NCBI GenBank assembly: GCA_015060835.1
Contig: SUXT01000005.1
Coordinates: 1 to 60,354 of the forward strand
Direction: 5' to 3'
DNA length: 60,354 bases
From: Bacteroidales bacterium
Lineage (GTDB): Bacteria; Bacteroidota; Bacteroidia; Bacteroidales; Bacteroidaceae
Below, piece by piece: positions 1-9,205 of this stretch. A model generated the notes under the pieces. The model made no database searches and was not told the origin of the DNA. It was given only the letters and a program-made list of their open reading frames with translations. Position 1 is the stretch's first letter. Each line of letters begins with the position of its first letter. A program made the position numbers and the translations under genes.

Positions 1-258
1 TATTCCGAGGCGCCGCCTATCTTATTTAAAGATAGTGCAAGCCGAGAGAAGAATGTCAAGTTTACTTGAATATTATTCCGAGGCGCCGCCTATCTTATTT
101 AAAGATAGTGCAAGCCGAGAGAAGAATGTCAAGTTTACTTGAATATTATTCCGAGGCGCCGCCTATCTTATTTAAAGATAGTGCAAGCCGAGAGAAGAAT
201 ATCAAGTTTACTTGAATATTATTCCGAGGCGCCGCCTATCTTATTTAAAGATAGTGCA
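1..258. repeat. 73-bp tandem repeat array, about 3.5 copies
   Basis: Units begin at 1, 74, 147 and 220 with TATTCCGAGGCGCCGCC and repeat every 73 bases; the last is cut short at about 258. The first three are nearly identical (one visible change, GTC to ATC near 200). Each unit holds an inverted repeat CTATCT/AGATAG and a second short one, CAAGT/ACTTG. The array may begin before the window edge. Units abut with no unique spacers, so this is not a CRISPR. No open reading frame is supported here. The array leads directly into the element end at 247-341. Confidence 0.95.
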
Positions 259-341
259 AACGAGCGCAATGTAAGCTTGCTTACAATTGCAATGCGAGTG
301 CAGCCTATCTTATGAAAATAAAATTCAAACAACTTCTAAAT
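247..341. mobile_element. Right end of foldback (MITE-like) element, copy 1
   Basis: Bases 247-341 match 16935-17029 with only about three differences. The segment contains an internal hairpin (GCAATGTAAG, CTTG, CTTACAATTGC) and ends in AAAATTCAAACAACTTCT, which in the second copy is the right terminal inverted repeat. The left end is outside the window or replaced by the 73-bp array. There is no transposase gene, so it would be non-autonomous. That it moved is an inference from the second copy; the similarity itself is seen directly. Bases 342-379 show nothing else. Confidence 0.75.
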
Positions 342-379
342 TTCCCTATTCAGTTTGTTAATCAAGACATAGCGTTGCC

Positions 380-1867
380 TTATCTGAAAAACCTGTTCAC
401 AAAGGGGATACTCTTCAGCGGCAGATCCCTCCTCACAAAATAGCATAAGTACACTATCAAAAGCAGAGTGTTGCATGAGAGGCGCAGAATTGTATTCTCC
501 ACCGGCAGAAGGGCCGACGCGCCATAGAGCAACAGAAATATTGCCACATAGCCGAAGATAGCCTTCAGGTCGTAATCTATATTATTGCGCCGACGACCAA
601 CAAAATAGGAGAGCAACATCGACACAAGATAGGCTGTAAACGATGCCCATGCACAGGCCATATAACCATAATGCGGCACAAACAGTATGTTTATCGCAAA
701 GAGTATCGCACAACCCGCAAAGGAGAATATTGCCCCCCAATAGGTCTCATCGTTCAGCTTGTACCAGAAAGAAAGATTGAAATAGATTCCCATAAAAATC
801 TCCGCAGCCATCACAAGAGGCACCACCTTCAGACCTGCCCAATAATCGGGACTTATGATATATTTTATCAAGTCCATGTAGAATACCACGCAGAGGAATG
901 CAAAGAGCGCCACAGCTATAAAATACTTCATGGCTTTTGCATAGAGAGCCTTGCTGTCCTCCTTGTCGCGGTTGCCGAAGACAAACGGCTCATATGCGAA
1001 GCGGAAAGCCTGCATGAGCATCGCCATTATGGCTGCAATCTTCACCGATGCACCATACACGCTCAATTCCGCCCTGCCCTGCGCTCCCGGCACAAGTTGG
1101 GGATAAAGTATCTTGTCGGCATTCAGATTGAGTATTCCTGCAATACCCAGCAGCAACAGCGGCCACGAATAGGAGAGCATCTTCTTAAGCAGCGCAACAT
1201 CATGCACCGGACGGTACATTCTCAGTTCGGGAATAAAGAATAGAGTGATGAACGAGGTGCATATAAGGTTTATGAGAAACACATAATAGGACTGTTTGTC
1301 GGGCGAATAGAATGCAGAGACACTATCGGGATTCTTGCCGTAAAGATAGGGTAACAGCAGGAAGAATATAAGATTGAGTGCTATATTCGTAATGATATTG
1401 AGCATCTTCAGCGACGCAAACTTTATGGGACGTCCCTGAAAGCGCAACAACCCGAAGGGGATTGACTGCAATGCGTCAAGTGCAACGACCACAGCCATCA
1501 TGGTAATGAATTCGGGATGCGACGCGTAGCCCAACAACGGAGCGAGCGAGCCTATATTAAGGAACACTCCGGCAAGGAAGAGTGCGCACAGCACTCCAAC
1601 CACCTGCAAGCACATGGAGAATACCTGCGACACGTTACCCTTCTGCCTGTCGGCGAAGCGGAAGAATGTTGTCTCCATTCCGAAAATAAGCACCACAAGT
1701 ATGAATGCCGTCCACGCATACATATTGGTAACAACACCATACTCACCCGACTCCACACTCATCTTCGCAGTGTAGAGTGGCACCAGCAGATAGTTGAGGA
1801 AGCGTCCCACTATGCTGCTCATTCCGTAAATTACTGTATCCTTAAGAAGCGAACCTAATTTTGACAT
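380..1867 (-). CDS. Polysaccharide/oligosaccharide flippase (MATE/MVF-like)
   Basis: A 495-residue, very hydrophobic protein with about 12-14 predicted membrane helices, starting MSKLGSLLKDTVIYGMSS. This fits the polysaccharide biosynthesis (Wzx/RfbX, MurJ-related) exporter superfamily, which flips undecaprenyl-linked glycans across the inner membrane. The N-terminal pattern SSIVGRFLNYLLVPLYT resembles Bacteroidetes members, and the length is normal. It is the last gene of a minus-strand group, 39 bases after ruvB. No glycosyltransferase genes are adjacent, so the substrate (O-antigen, capsule or lipid II-type) cannot be told. An isolated housekeeping flippase is the most cautious reading. 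Confidence 0.85.
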   Translation of the reverse strand: MSKLGSLLKDTVIYGMSSIVGRFLNYLLVPLYTAKMSVESGEYGVVTNMYAWTAFILVVLIFGMETTFFRFADRQKGNVSQVFSMCLQVVGVLCALFLAGVFLNIGSLAPLLGYASHPEFITMMAVVVALDALQSIPFGLLRFQGRPIKFASLKMLNIITNIALNLIFFLLLPYLYGKNPDSVSAFYSPDKQSYYVFLINLICTSFITLFFIPELRMYRPVHDVALLKKMLSYSWPLLLLGIAGILNLNADKILYPQLVPGAQGRAELSVYGASVKIAAIMAMLMQAFRFAYEPFVFGNRDKEDSKALYAKAMKYFIAVALFAFLCVVFYMDLIKYIISPDYWAGLKVVPLVMAAEIFMGIYFNLSFWYKLNDETYWGAIFSFAGCAILFAINILFVPHYGYMACAWASFTAYLVSMLLSYFVGRRRNNIDYDLKAIFGYVAIFLLLYGASALLPVENTILRLSCNTLLLIVYLCYFVRRDLPLKSIPFVNRFFR

Positions 1868-1906
1868 CTTTGCTGTTTGTGTTTAGAGACTGTTTGCCGG
1901 CAGTGT

Positions 1907-2938
1907 CTAAAAAAGAGTCCCCTGCCCACCGCCGGCATTGAATTTCGAGCGTCCAAGATGCTCGTAGGCAAGTTCGGTAACTTCTCGTCCGCGCGGTGTG
2001 CGCTTGATGAAGCCCTCCTTTATGAGATAAGGCTCATAGACCTCCTCTATTGTGCCGGCATCCTCGCTAAGGGCCGTAGCAATTGTACCTATACCCACAG
2101 GACCGCCCTTGAACTTGTCGATGATGACACATAGAATCTTGTTGTCAATCTCATCGAGTCCATACTTGTCGATGTTCAATGCTTCGAGCGCAGTACGCGC
2201 AATGCCTACATCTATGTGTCCGTTGCCCATCACCTGTGCAAAGTCGCGCACACGACGCAGAAGAGCATTTGCGATACGAGGTGTTCCGCGACTGCGGCGG
2301 GCTATTTCGTATGCAGAATCGTTGTCGTATGTAACCCCCAGAATGTCGGCCGAACGGCGTATGATGCCGGCAAGCGTCTTGCTGTCGTAATATTCAAGGT
2401 GCATATTTATGCCGAAACGGGCACGCAGAGGGGCTGTAAGCAATCCGCTACGTGTGGTTGCGCCGATGAGCGTAAAGGGGTTGAGGTCAATCTGAATCGA
2501 ACGCGCCGAGGGACCTTTGTCGATGAGAATGTCTATGCAGTAGTCCTCCATCGCCGAATAGAGGTACTCCTCCACAATGGGCGAAAGTCGGTGAATCTCG
2601 TCTATGAAGAGCACATCGTTGGGTTCGAGCGATGTGAGGATGCCTGCAAGGTCGCCGGGTTTGTCAAGCACCGGTCCTGAGGTTACCTTGAATCCTACTC
2701 CAAGTTCGTTGGCTATAATGTTGCTCAGCGTGGTCTTTCCCAATCCGGGAGGGCCATGCAGAAGTACGTGGTCGAGCGATTCGCCACGCATACGTGCGGC
2801 CTGCACGAAAATATTGAGATTGCTCACAATCTTCTCCTGTCCGCTGAAGTCGTCAAAGGAGAGGGGGCGCAGCGCATTCTCGAATTCCTTGTCGCTGTTG
2901 CGGCTCTGCCGGCCTCTTATATCGAAATTGTCGTTCAT
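1907..2938 (-). CDS. ruvB: Holliday junction branch migration helicase RuvB
   Basis: A 343-residue AAA+ motor that works with RuvA on Holliday junctions in recombinational repair. Walker [10 protein letters not shown] lies at residues 62-70, the Walker B region reads FIDEIHR, sensor 1 is GATTRSG, and an arginine-finger region reads APLRARFG. The C-terminal winged helix contains [15 protein letters not shown]. Length is standard. It sits 10 bases downstream of the lytic transglycosylase gene and 39 bases upstream of the flippase, so the three are probably cotranscribed. ruvA and ruvC are not in the window. Confidence 0.98.
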   Translation of the reverse strand: MNDNFDIRGRQSRNSDKEFENALRPLSFDDFSGQEKIVSNLNIFVQAARMRGESLDHVLLHGPPGLGKTTLSNIIANELGVGFKVTSGPVLDKPGDLAGILTSLEPNDVLFIDEIHRLSPIVEEYLYSAMEDYCIDILIDKGPSARSIQIDLNPFTLIGATTRSGLLTAPLRARFGINMHLEYYDSKTLAGIIRRSADILGVTYDNDSAYEIARRSRGTPRIANALLRRVRDFAQVMGNGHIDVGIARTALEALNIDKYGLDEIDNKILCVIIDKFKGGPVGIGTIATALSEDAGTIEEVYEPYLIKEGFIKRTPRGREVTELAYEHLGRSKFNAGGGQGTLF

Positions 2939-2948
2939 GGTGTTGTCT

Positions 2949-3935
2949 CTATTTTATTACCCAAGCACTGGTGTGCGGTTTTGTCTCTTTGGGATTGTAG
3001 TATTGTGATTCTTTTGCGGGAATAAGCAGTTTGTAGCTCTTGCGGTTGGGGTTGCGGTGAGTGGTGCTACGCACCCACGGATTGGCATCGCGCAATTGCA
3101 GATAGTTTATTCCATGTTTTTTGGCTATTGCGGTAAAATCTATTGTGGCTGCGCTTGTCTCTACGGTGTCCGAATAGATTACGGGAGGATAAAGGTCGCT
3201 GCTCTTCAGCAGAAAGCCGTAGCGCGAAGGAGAGGAAAATATCAGTTTCGCGGTAAGTATGCGGAAGAGGTAGCGCGAGGTCTCGGGGACAAGCGCAAGA
3301 TCTGTCGCCTTGCTCTCCTTCTGCGCTGCAATGCGCTTGGATATACTGTTCTCTCCGGCATTGTAGCTTGCTGCCACAGTCAGCCAGTCGCCGAATCTGT
3401 TATACGAACTCTTGATGTATCGGCAGGCGGCACGTGTAGCCTTTTCAATGTTGTATCTCTCGTCGACGCTGTTGTTCACCTCAAGCCCGTACTGCTTGGC
3501 AGTTGCAGGCATGAACTGCCACAGACCGCATGCTCCTACAGAGGAACGGGCGTAAACATCGCCGTTGCTTTCGATTATCATCAGATATTTGAAGTCGTCG
3601 TGCACACCTTGCTCTTTCAGTATCGGTTCCACAATGGGGAATATGCGGTTGGCACGTTTGAGCATCAGCTGTGTGTTTATATGGGAGTAGGTAAATGTGA
3701 GAATTTCCCTGTCCATACGCTCTCTGAGGTCGCTACGCGTGAGGTCGACATTTTCTCCGGCAAACATCATGCTTACGGGCACTTCAGGTGAGGTTACGTT
3801 GTACGGCACCTGTGAGCGCGGCTCATTCTGCGGACTTGTACCCTGATGGCTCTGCATCAGTTGCGCGGCTACTACAATAGCGATTGCCGCGAGCAGAAAA
3901 CCTGTAATGTTTTTCAGTGAATATCTGTTTTGCAT
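2949..3935 (-). CDS. Membrane-anchored lytic transglycosylase (SLT family, MltD-like)
   Basis: I place the start at the ATG ending at 3935 ([10 protein letters not shown]), giving 328 residues; an upstream in-frame ATG at 3998 would put 21 charged and aromatic residues before the export signal. Residues about 10-27 are a hydrophobic signal or anchor. The SLT domain shows catalytic Glu122 in IIESNGD, then [10 protein letters not shown] (137-146) and YNAGE (191-195). Residues about 266-308 look like a weak LysM fold ([18 protein letters not shown]). It should cleave peptidoglycan glycan strands in the periplasm. First gene of the group with ruvB; a -7 motif lies at 3968-3975. Confidence 0.92.
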   Translation of the reverse strand: MQNRYSLKNITGFLLAAIAIVVAAQLMQSHQGTSPQNEPRSQVPYNVTSPEVPVSMMFAGENVDLTRSDLRERMDREILTFTYSHINTQLMLKRANRIFPIVEPILKEQGVHDDFKYLMIIESNGDVYARSSVGACGLWQFMPATAKQYGLEVNNSVDERYNIEKATRAACRYIKSSYNRFGDWLTVAASYNAGENSISKRIAAQKESKATDLALVPETSRYLFRILTAKLIFSSPSRYGFLLKSSDLYPPVIYSDTVETSAATIDFTAIAKKHGINYLQLRDANPWVRSTTHRNPNRKSYKLLIPAKESQYYNPKETKPHTSAWVIK

Positions 3936-3967
3936 AAGGATATACGAATGTTTTGAAAAATGAAAGG

Positions 3968-3998
3968 CAAATGTACTCTTTTCCCCTGCAAATAACAA
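3968..3998 (-). promoter_or_regulatory. Bacteroidetes-type promoter for transglycosylase-ruvB-flippase
   Basis: On the minus strand TACATTTG (3975-3968) matches the -7 consensus TAnnTTTG, with TTG (3998-3996) 20 bases upstream as the -33 element. This puts the transcript start about 25-30 bases before the chosen ATG at 3935 and supports that start over the one at 3998. Confidence 0.6.
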
Positions 3999-4119
3999 GC
4001 ATTTTTATTGATTTGCATCGCTTTTTTTTGTTCCTTTGCAAAATAATTGACTGCATGAACGAGTGTATCCCTACGAATAGGGGTAACTTATAGCGGTCTA
4101 TACATATTTATTGCACAAT

Positions 4120-5655
4120 ATGGAGGAATTTGAATTGATTGCAAAGACCTTTCAAGGTCTTGAAGAGGTGCTCGCCAAAGAGCTGGTTGAGCTTGGTGCC
4201 AACAACGTACAGATAGGTCGCCGCATGGTCTCTTTCACAGGAGATAAGGAGATGATGTACAAGGCTAATTTTTGTCTTCGTACCGCGATACGCATTCTTA
4301 AACCCATAGCACACTTCAAGGCCTCTTCGGCCGACGAGGTGTATGAGAAGGTAAAAGCGATGGACTGGGACAAATATATGGATTGGGGAATGACCTTCTC
4401 GGTCGATTCAGTCGTGTACAGCGACATATTCCGCCATTCGAAATTTGTGGCTTACCGTGTAAAGGATGCCATTGCCGACCATTTCAACGAAAAATGCGGC
4501 AAGCGTCCCTCGGTACGTCTGAACAATCCCGACCTTATTTTCCACATACACATAGCACAGGAGGAGTGCACACTGGCATTCGATAGTTCGGGTGAGTCGC
4601 TGCACCGCCGCGGATACAGGGAGGAGACCGGCGCTGCGCCCATCAACGAGGTACTTGCAGCAGGCCTCATATTGCTCACCGGCTGGCGCGGAGAATGCGA
4701 CTTTGTAGACCCCATGTGCGGTTCGGGAACAATTCCCATCGAAGCGGCACTCATTGCCCGCAACATCGCCCCCGGCGTCTACCGCAAAGGCTTTGCATTC
4801 GAAAAGTGGCGCGACTTTGACAGCGAACTTTTCAGCAAGATATACGACGACGATTCACAGGAGAAGGAGTTCCACCACAAGATATACGGATACGACGTTG
4901 ACGGTCGCATGGTAGGATGCGCCCGCCGCAACATCAAGTCGGCGATGATGAGCGACTACATCGAGGTCGACTGCCGCGATATAAAGGACTTCGAGCCTAT
5001 GGAGAACCGCGCGATAATGGTTGTCAACCCTCCTTATGGCGAACGCCTCCTGTCGGACAAACTGCTTGAGACTTACAAGACACTCGGCAGCCGTCTGAAG
5101 CACGCATTCTCGGGCAACGAAGCATGGATAATAAGCAGCAACTACGAATGTTTCGACCAGATAGGTCTAAAGGCATCGGCACGTATAGCACTCTTCAACG
5201 GTGACCTCGATTGCGAGTTCCGCAAATTCGAGCTCTTCCAGGGAAAATACAGCGGCTTCCGCGACGAGGGAAAATCGCTGCAAAAGGATTTTGCGCCCCT
5301 GAAGAGAAGGTCGCGTCTCACAGGACTCGACGGTGAAACAAAAGAGAGCCGTCGCCAGCGCGAGAGCTACGAAAACATGACCGAAGAGGAGATTGCAGCA
5401 GCAAAGCGCCGTCGTCAGCTTGAGTCGTACCTCGGAGGACGCGCCGGCAGAAAATCTGCACGCCCCAGACGCGAGGAGAGAGACGAACAGGGAGCAGACA
5501 AGAAGCCTGCACGTGGCGAACGCCCCGCACGCAAGGAATTTACCCCCGGACGCGACAACCGTCGCCCCGCAGCAAAAGGCGGATACGCAGGCAAGCCCTC
5601 GCAGCGCCGCAGCGGAGGAGATAAGGGCGGATACAGACGAAACAACAAAAAGTAA
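4120..5655 (+). CDS. THUMP-domain 23S rRNA (guanine-N2) methyltransferase, RlmL-N-like
   Basis: A 511-residue SAM-dependent RNA methyltransferase. The ATG at 4120 (MEEFELIAKTF) is preferred to the TTG at 4111. An N-terminal THUMP/ferredoxin-like region spans about 1-165; the Rossmann domain has the SAM loop PMCGSG (198-203) and catalytic NPPYGERL (303-310), the signature of the RlmL N-half/YcbY-N family that makes m2G2445 in E. coli. From about residue 395 to the end the protein is a low-complexity Arg/Lys/Gly/Ala tail, unlike the compact E. coli domain and probably an RNA-binding extension. It runs divergently from the transglycosylase and is 25 bases ahead of purD. Confidence 0.9.
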   Translation: MEEFELIAKTFQGLEEVLAKELVELGANNVQIGRRMVSFTGDKEMMYKANFCLRTAIRILKPIAHFKASSADEVYEKVKAMDWDKYMDWGMTFSVDSVVYSDIFRHSKFVAYRVKDAIADHFNEKCGKRPSVRLNNPDLIFHIHIAQEECTLAFDSSGESLHRRGYREETGAAPINEVLAAGLILLTGWRGECDFVDPMCGSGTIPIEAALIARNIAPGVYRKGFAFEKWRDFDSELFSKIYDDDSQEKEFHHKIYGYDVDGRMVGCARRNIKSAMMSDYIEVDCRDIKDFEPMENRAIMVVNPPYGERLLSDKLLETYKTLGSRLKHAFSGNEAWIISSNYECFDQIGLKASARIALFNGDLDCEFRKFELFQGKYSGFRDEGKSLQKDFAPLKRRSRLTGLDGETKESRRQRESYENMTEEEIAAAKRRRQLESYLGGRAGRKSARPRREERDEQGADKKPARGERPARKEFTPGRDNRRPAAKGGYAGKPSQRRSGGDKGGYRRNNKK

Positions 5656-5680
5656 GAACCTCCAATAAACAGATACAACT

Positions 5681-6949
5681 ATGAACATATTGCTTTTAGG
5701 CAGCGGCGGACGCGAGCACGCATTAGCTTGGAAAATTGCACAGAGCCCCCGCGTAGAAAAATTATACATAGCACCCGGAAATGCCGGAACATCACAGGTC
5801 GGCGAGAATGTGGCAATCGCAGCGACCGACTTCGAGAAGATAGCCGAATTTGCACTCGCCAACAACGTAACTATGATAGTTGTAGGCCCCGAAGATCCTT
5901 TGGTAAAGGGCATCTACGACTACTTCACAGGCGACGAGCGTCTGAGCGGAATCGCTGTTATCGGCCCCTCACGCGAGGCAGCACAGTTGGAAGGCAGCAA
6001 GAGCTTTGCAAAGGAGTTCATGCAGAAGAACTCAATCCCCACTGCTGCTTACCGTTCATTCGACGGCACACAGCTTGAAGAGGCATACAGCTTCCTCGAA
6101 ACACTGAAGGCTCCCTACGTACTCAAGGCCGACGGTCTCTGCGCAGGCAAGGGCGTGCTTATCCTGCCCACACTCGAAGAGGCAAAGGCACAGCTCAAAG
6201 AGATGTTCTCAGGAATGTTCGGCAATGCCTCTGCTACAGTAGTAATCGAGGAGTACCTTGACGGAATAGAGTGCTCGGTATTCGTGCTCACAGACGGCAA
6301 GGACTATGTGATACTGCCCGAAGCCAAGGACTACAAGCGCATAGGCGAAGGCAACACCGGACTCAACACCGGAGGAATGGGTTCAATCTCACCCGTACCC
6401 TTTGCCGATGCAGAGTGGATGCGCAAGGTAGACGAAAGAATCATACGCCCCACAGTAGAGGGATTGTCAAAAGAGGGTCTCGTTTACAAAGGCTTCATCT
6501 TCTTCGGACTTATAAACGTGGAAGGCGAGCCTATGGTTATAGAATACAATGTGAGAATGGGCGACCCTGAGACAGAATCGGTTATGTTGCGTCTGAAGAG
6601 CGACATTGTGGAGCTGTTCGAAAAGACAGCCGCAGGCACACTCTCAGAAGCAACCATTGAATTTGACGAGCGCACAGCGGTATGTGTGATGCTTGTATCG
6701 GGCGGTTACCCCGAAGCATACGACAAGGGCTTCGAAATGACAGGTATCGAAGATGTTACAGAGAGCGTACTCTTCCACGCAGGCACAGCCATGAAGGATG
6801 GCAAGGTGGTAACAGCCGGCGGTCGTGTGATGGCAGTAAGTTCATACGGCAAGAACCGCGACGAGGCACTTGCGGCTTCGTTCCGTTCGGCCAAATTGAT
6901 TGATTTCGAAAAGAAATATTTCAGAAGCGACATTGGTTTCGACTTATAA
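5681..6949 (+). CDS. purD: Phosphoribosylamine-glycine ligase (GARS)
   Basis: A 422-residue enzyme of de novo purine synthesis that joins glycine to 5-phosphoribosylamine using ATP. The N-terminal domain has [12 protein letters not shown] (residues 7-18). The ATP-grasp core includes [14 protein letters not shown] and, near the metal site, [14 protein letters not shown]. Family length is 420-430, so it is complete. It lies 25 bases after the rRNA methyltransferase gene and overlaps the likely beginning of the frameshifted membrane gene downstream. purE is at 20294 but not in the same operon. Confidence 0.98.
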   Translation: MNILLLGSGGREHALAWKIAQSPRVEKLYIAPGNAGTSQVGENVAIAATDFEKIAEFALANNVTMIVVGPEDPLVKGIYDYFTGDERLSGIAVIGPSREAAQLEGSKSFAKEFMQKNSIPTAAYRSFDGTQLEEAYSFLETLKAPYVLKADGLCAGKGVLILPTLEEAKAQLKEMFSGMFGNASATVVIEEYLDGIECSVFVLTDGKDYVILPEAKDYKRIGEGNTGLNTGGMGSISPVPFADAEWMRKVDERIIRPTVEGLSKEGLVYKGFIFFGLINVEGEPMVIEYNVRMGDPETESVMLRLKSDIVELFEKTAAGTLSEATIEFDERTAVCVMLVSGGYPEAYDKGFEMTGIEDVTESVLFHAGTAMKDGKVVTAGGRVMAVSSYGKNRDEALAASFRSAKLIDFEKKYFRSDIGFDL

Positions 6950-7918
6950 TTATTCGCAACGACAAAGTATAGCGAACAGCAAATATATTGCTCCGCTGCT
7001 TTTTATCTGCTCCCTATTGTTATGGGGAGCAGGTGCGTTATTTGACATAGGCACTGCGCTGTTCGAACTGCCGCAACCGGCGGGGGCATGGCTCGCAAAG
7101 TGGGAAATACTGCTGCGTCCGGTGGCGCTTGCGATCTATGGAGCAGCAGCTTTTCTTATGTCGTCGTATCTTATCCTGGAGAGACGCGTTACTTGGCAAC
7201 CGTTCATCATGCTGTTGTTCACCGGTGCGTGCTCAACATACAGCCCGATGCGGTGTCGGCATTCACGATGCTTGCCTTTATTGTGATTATAGGACTCCTT
7301 TTCAGATGCGACGAGGCATCCGATGCACGCAGACAACTGTTCACTCTGTTTGTAGGAGCGACAGCGCTTGCAATCCTGTTTCCACAATTTACGGTCATAT
7401 TGCTGCCGCTTCTTATCTACCCTGCGATGAGCGGTAAACTGGACGGCCGGTCATTTATGGCGGCATTACTGGGAGTTGCCACTCCTGCGTGGTTGCTCGG
7501 AGGGCTCGCCTACCTTTTTCCCGGAATGATGACACTGTTCGATGGGTACAAGGAGTATATTGCAGGAGAGTTGCAGATTTCAAAAGTCGAGGTTACCCTG
7601 CCGATGCTTGCAACGCTTGCTGCCGAGCTGGTTATAACAGTCCCTGCGATAGCCCACTTCATGCTGACAACATCCATTGGCAGGGTGCGTCTGAGACGGC
7701 GCATGCTCTTCTGCGTGATACTCGATATTTTGCTGTGGGGGGCAGGATGGTGGTGTCCCGGGCTGTTCAAACTGTTCCTCGTATGGAGAATGCCGTTGCT
7801 GTCGCTGTTGGCAGCCTATATTTTCCCGGTTTTACCACAAAAAACATCAAACATATACATGTCGGCTGCGTTGCTTATGTGGCTGGCTGTTGCAATTATA
7901 GGATTATGGATTGGTTAG
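6933..7918 (+). pseudogene. Multi-pass membrane protein of unknown function, split by a frameshift
   Basis: Two reading frames together encode one hydrophobic protein of about 327 residues. The first (TTG near 6933 onward; no ATG is available) gives KYIAPLLFICSLLLWGAGAL and runs to LLFTGA at about 7228. The second continues as LNIQPDAVSAFTMLAFIVII and ends at 7918. Restoring one G near 7228-7231 (GCG GTG CTC AAC) joins them as TGAVLNIQPD. About 9-10 helices are expected. I do not recognise the family. It overlaps the purD end and the next gene (by 13 bases), as in a coupled operon. Either a real disruption, programmed shifting, or a sequencing error. Confidence 0.7.
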
Positions 7919-8373
7919 TAGATTTCTTGAGCGGATATGGATATTTGGGCATGGGCATCGGCGCATTCATCGCCGGCTCTGTGCTTCCTATGGCAAGCGA
8001 AGTGCTGTTGTTGCTGTTCCTCGGCATGGGGCTCAATCCTTTGGGATTGTTAATTTCTGCGACAATAGGAAACACTTTGGGCGGTTTCAGTTGTTATTAT
8101 ACTGCCCGCCTTGCCAAACGCGAATGGGTGGAGAGATTATTCAATGTTTCGCACAAGCGCATGGAACGCGCCAGACGCATCGTGCAAAGAGTGGGCGTAT
8201 GGGCGGCATTCCTGTCGTTTGTACCGTTGTTGGGAACAGCTATTCTGTTGATTTTAGGCTTCATGCAAGTCAACCCTTTGAAATTTGCCTTCACAATGAC
8301 ATTGGGAAAATTTACACGCTACCTTATAGTTGTGCTCTCATATACCGGAGCTGTGGAGCTACTGTTCAAATAG
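7906..8373 (+). CDS. Small VTT/DedA-like (YqaA family) inner-membrane protein
   Basis: A 155-residue protein starting MDWLVDFLSGYGYLGMGIG. It has about four hydrophobic segments, and GNTLGGFSCYYTARL resembles the VTT (SNARE-associated) core of DedA/YqaA proteins, followed by VSFVPLLGTAILLILGF-like C-terminal helices. DedA relatives are linked to lipid-carrier flipping and proton-dependent membrane homeostasis; the YqaA branch has no settled role. It starts inside the preceding gene (13-base overlap) and its stop overlaps a possible GTG of the next gene, so the genes are translationally close. The length of about 150 residues is typical for YqaA. Confidence 0.82.
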   Translation: MDWLVDFLSGYGYLGMGIGAFIAGSVLPMASEVLLLLFLGMGLNPLGLLISATIGNTLGGFSCYYTARLAKREWVERLFNVSHKRMERARRIVQRVGVWAAFLSFVPLLGTAILLILGFMQVNPLKFAFTMTLGKFTRYLIVVLSYTGAVELLFK

Positions 8374-8375
8374 TG

Positions 8376-9203
8376 ATGAAATATATTCTATATACCCTTT
8401 TGTTGATAATGCTGTCGGTATCGTGCACAACAGCCGATGGCGACAAGCGCCCTTCGCTCGCAGTAACCATCGAGCCCTACCGCTTTATTGTCGAAGCTGT
8501 TGCAGGTAACGGATGGCAGGTGCACAGTGTGGTTCCTTCGGGTGCAAGCCCTGAGACATTCGACCCCTCGCCTGCACATATAATGCGCCTTTCCGGCAGC
8601 AAAGCCTACTTTCTTGTCGGCGGCATAGGTTTCGAGGAGAGATGGAGCGAAAAGATTGCAGAGGTCTGTCCATCGCTCATATTGTCGGACACTTCAGAGG
8701 GCATTACACGCGACGAAGATGACCCTCATCTATGGACCTCGCCCGGCAATTGCATTGTTATAGCCGAAAATGTATGCCGCGAGCTTTGCCGCATCGACAG
8801 TGCCAACAGCACTCACTACAAGGAGAGGCTGCGCGGGCTTGTGGAGGTGTTTGCTTCGACCGACAGCCTTATAGCCGCCAAGCTCGACAGCTGCGAGAAT
8901 AGAGCATTTATGATTTTCCACCCCTCGCTGACCTACTTTTCGAAACGCTACAATTTGAAACAGGTTGTGATTGAGGAGCATGGCAAAGAGCCTTCGGCTG
9001 CACACTTAAAGGAGATTATCGACGAGGCCCGACTATTGGGAGTAAGAAAAATCCTCCTGCAAAGTGAGTTCGACAAAAGGCATGCAGAGAGCATCGCCGA
9101 GGAGATTGGAGCAGAAATCATCACAATAAACCCGCTGAGCTACGACTGGCGGGAAGAGATGCTCCGCACTGCCGAAAACATTAAAACCGACCTACCTGAA
9201 TAA
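8376..9203 (+). CDS. Metal ABC transporter substrate-binding lipoprotein (ZnuA/TroA family)
   Basis: A 275-residue exported protein. Residues 1-17 form a signal ending LIMLSVSC, a fair but imperfect lipobox with Cys17. Cluster A-I landmarks are DPHLW near residue 110 and FHPSLTYFSKRY further on, each supplying a metal-binding His; an acidic ligand probably lies in QSEFDKRHAE. The His-rich loop of proteobacterial ZnuA is absent. It would capture Zn2+ or Mn2+ in the periplasm; the sequence does not decide the metal. The gene starts two bases after the VTT gene and is followed after two bases by an ATPase gene; no permease gene is present. Confidence 0.9.
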   Translation: MKYILYTLLLIMLSVSCTTADGDKRPSLAVTIEPYRFIVEAVAGNGWQVHSVVPSGASPETFDPSPAHIMRLSGSKAYFLVGGIGFEERWSEKIAEVCPSLILSDTSEGITRDEDDPHLWTSPGNCIVIAENVCRELCRIDSANSTHYKERLRGLVEVFASTDSLIAAKLDSCENRAFMIFHPSLTYFSKRYNLKQVVIEEHGKEPSAAHLKEIIDEARLLGVRKILLQSEFDKRHAESIAEEIGAEIITINPLSYDWREEMLRTAENIKTDLPE

Positions 9204-9205
9204 CA

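Noticed and set aside
1-258. Possible CRISPR array
   Set aside because: Units abut as direct tandem repeats; there are no unique spacers and no cas genes.
671-1243. 190-residue plus-strand frame
   Set aside because: Antisense to the flippase; His/Arg-rich shadow.
5167-5913. 248-residue minus-strand frame
   Set aside because: Antisense to the basic tail of the rRNA methyltransferase and the purD start; low complexity, Ala/Ser/Cys-rich and unlike a real protein.
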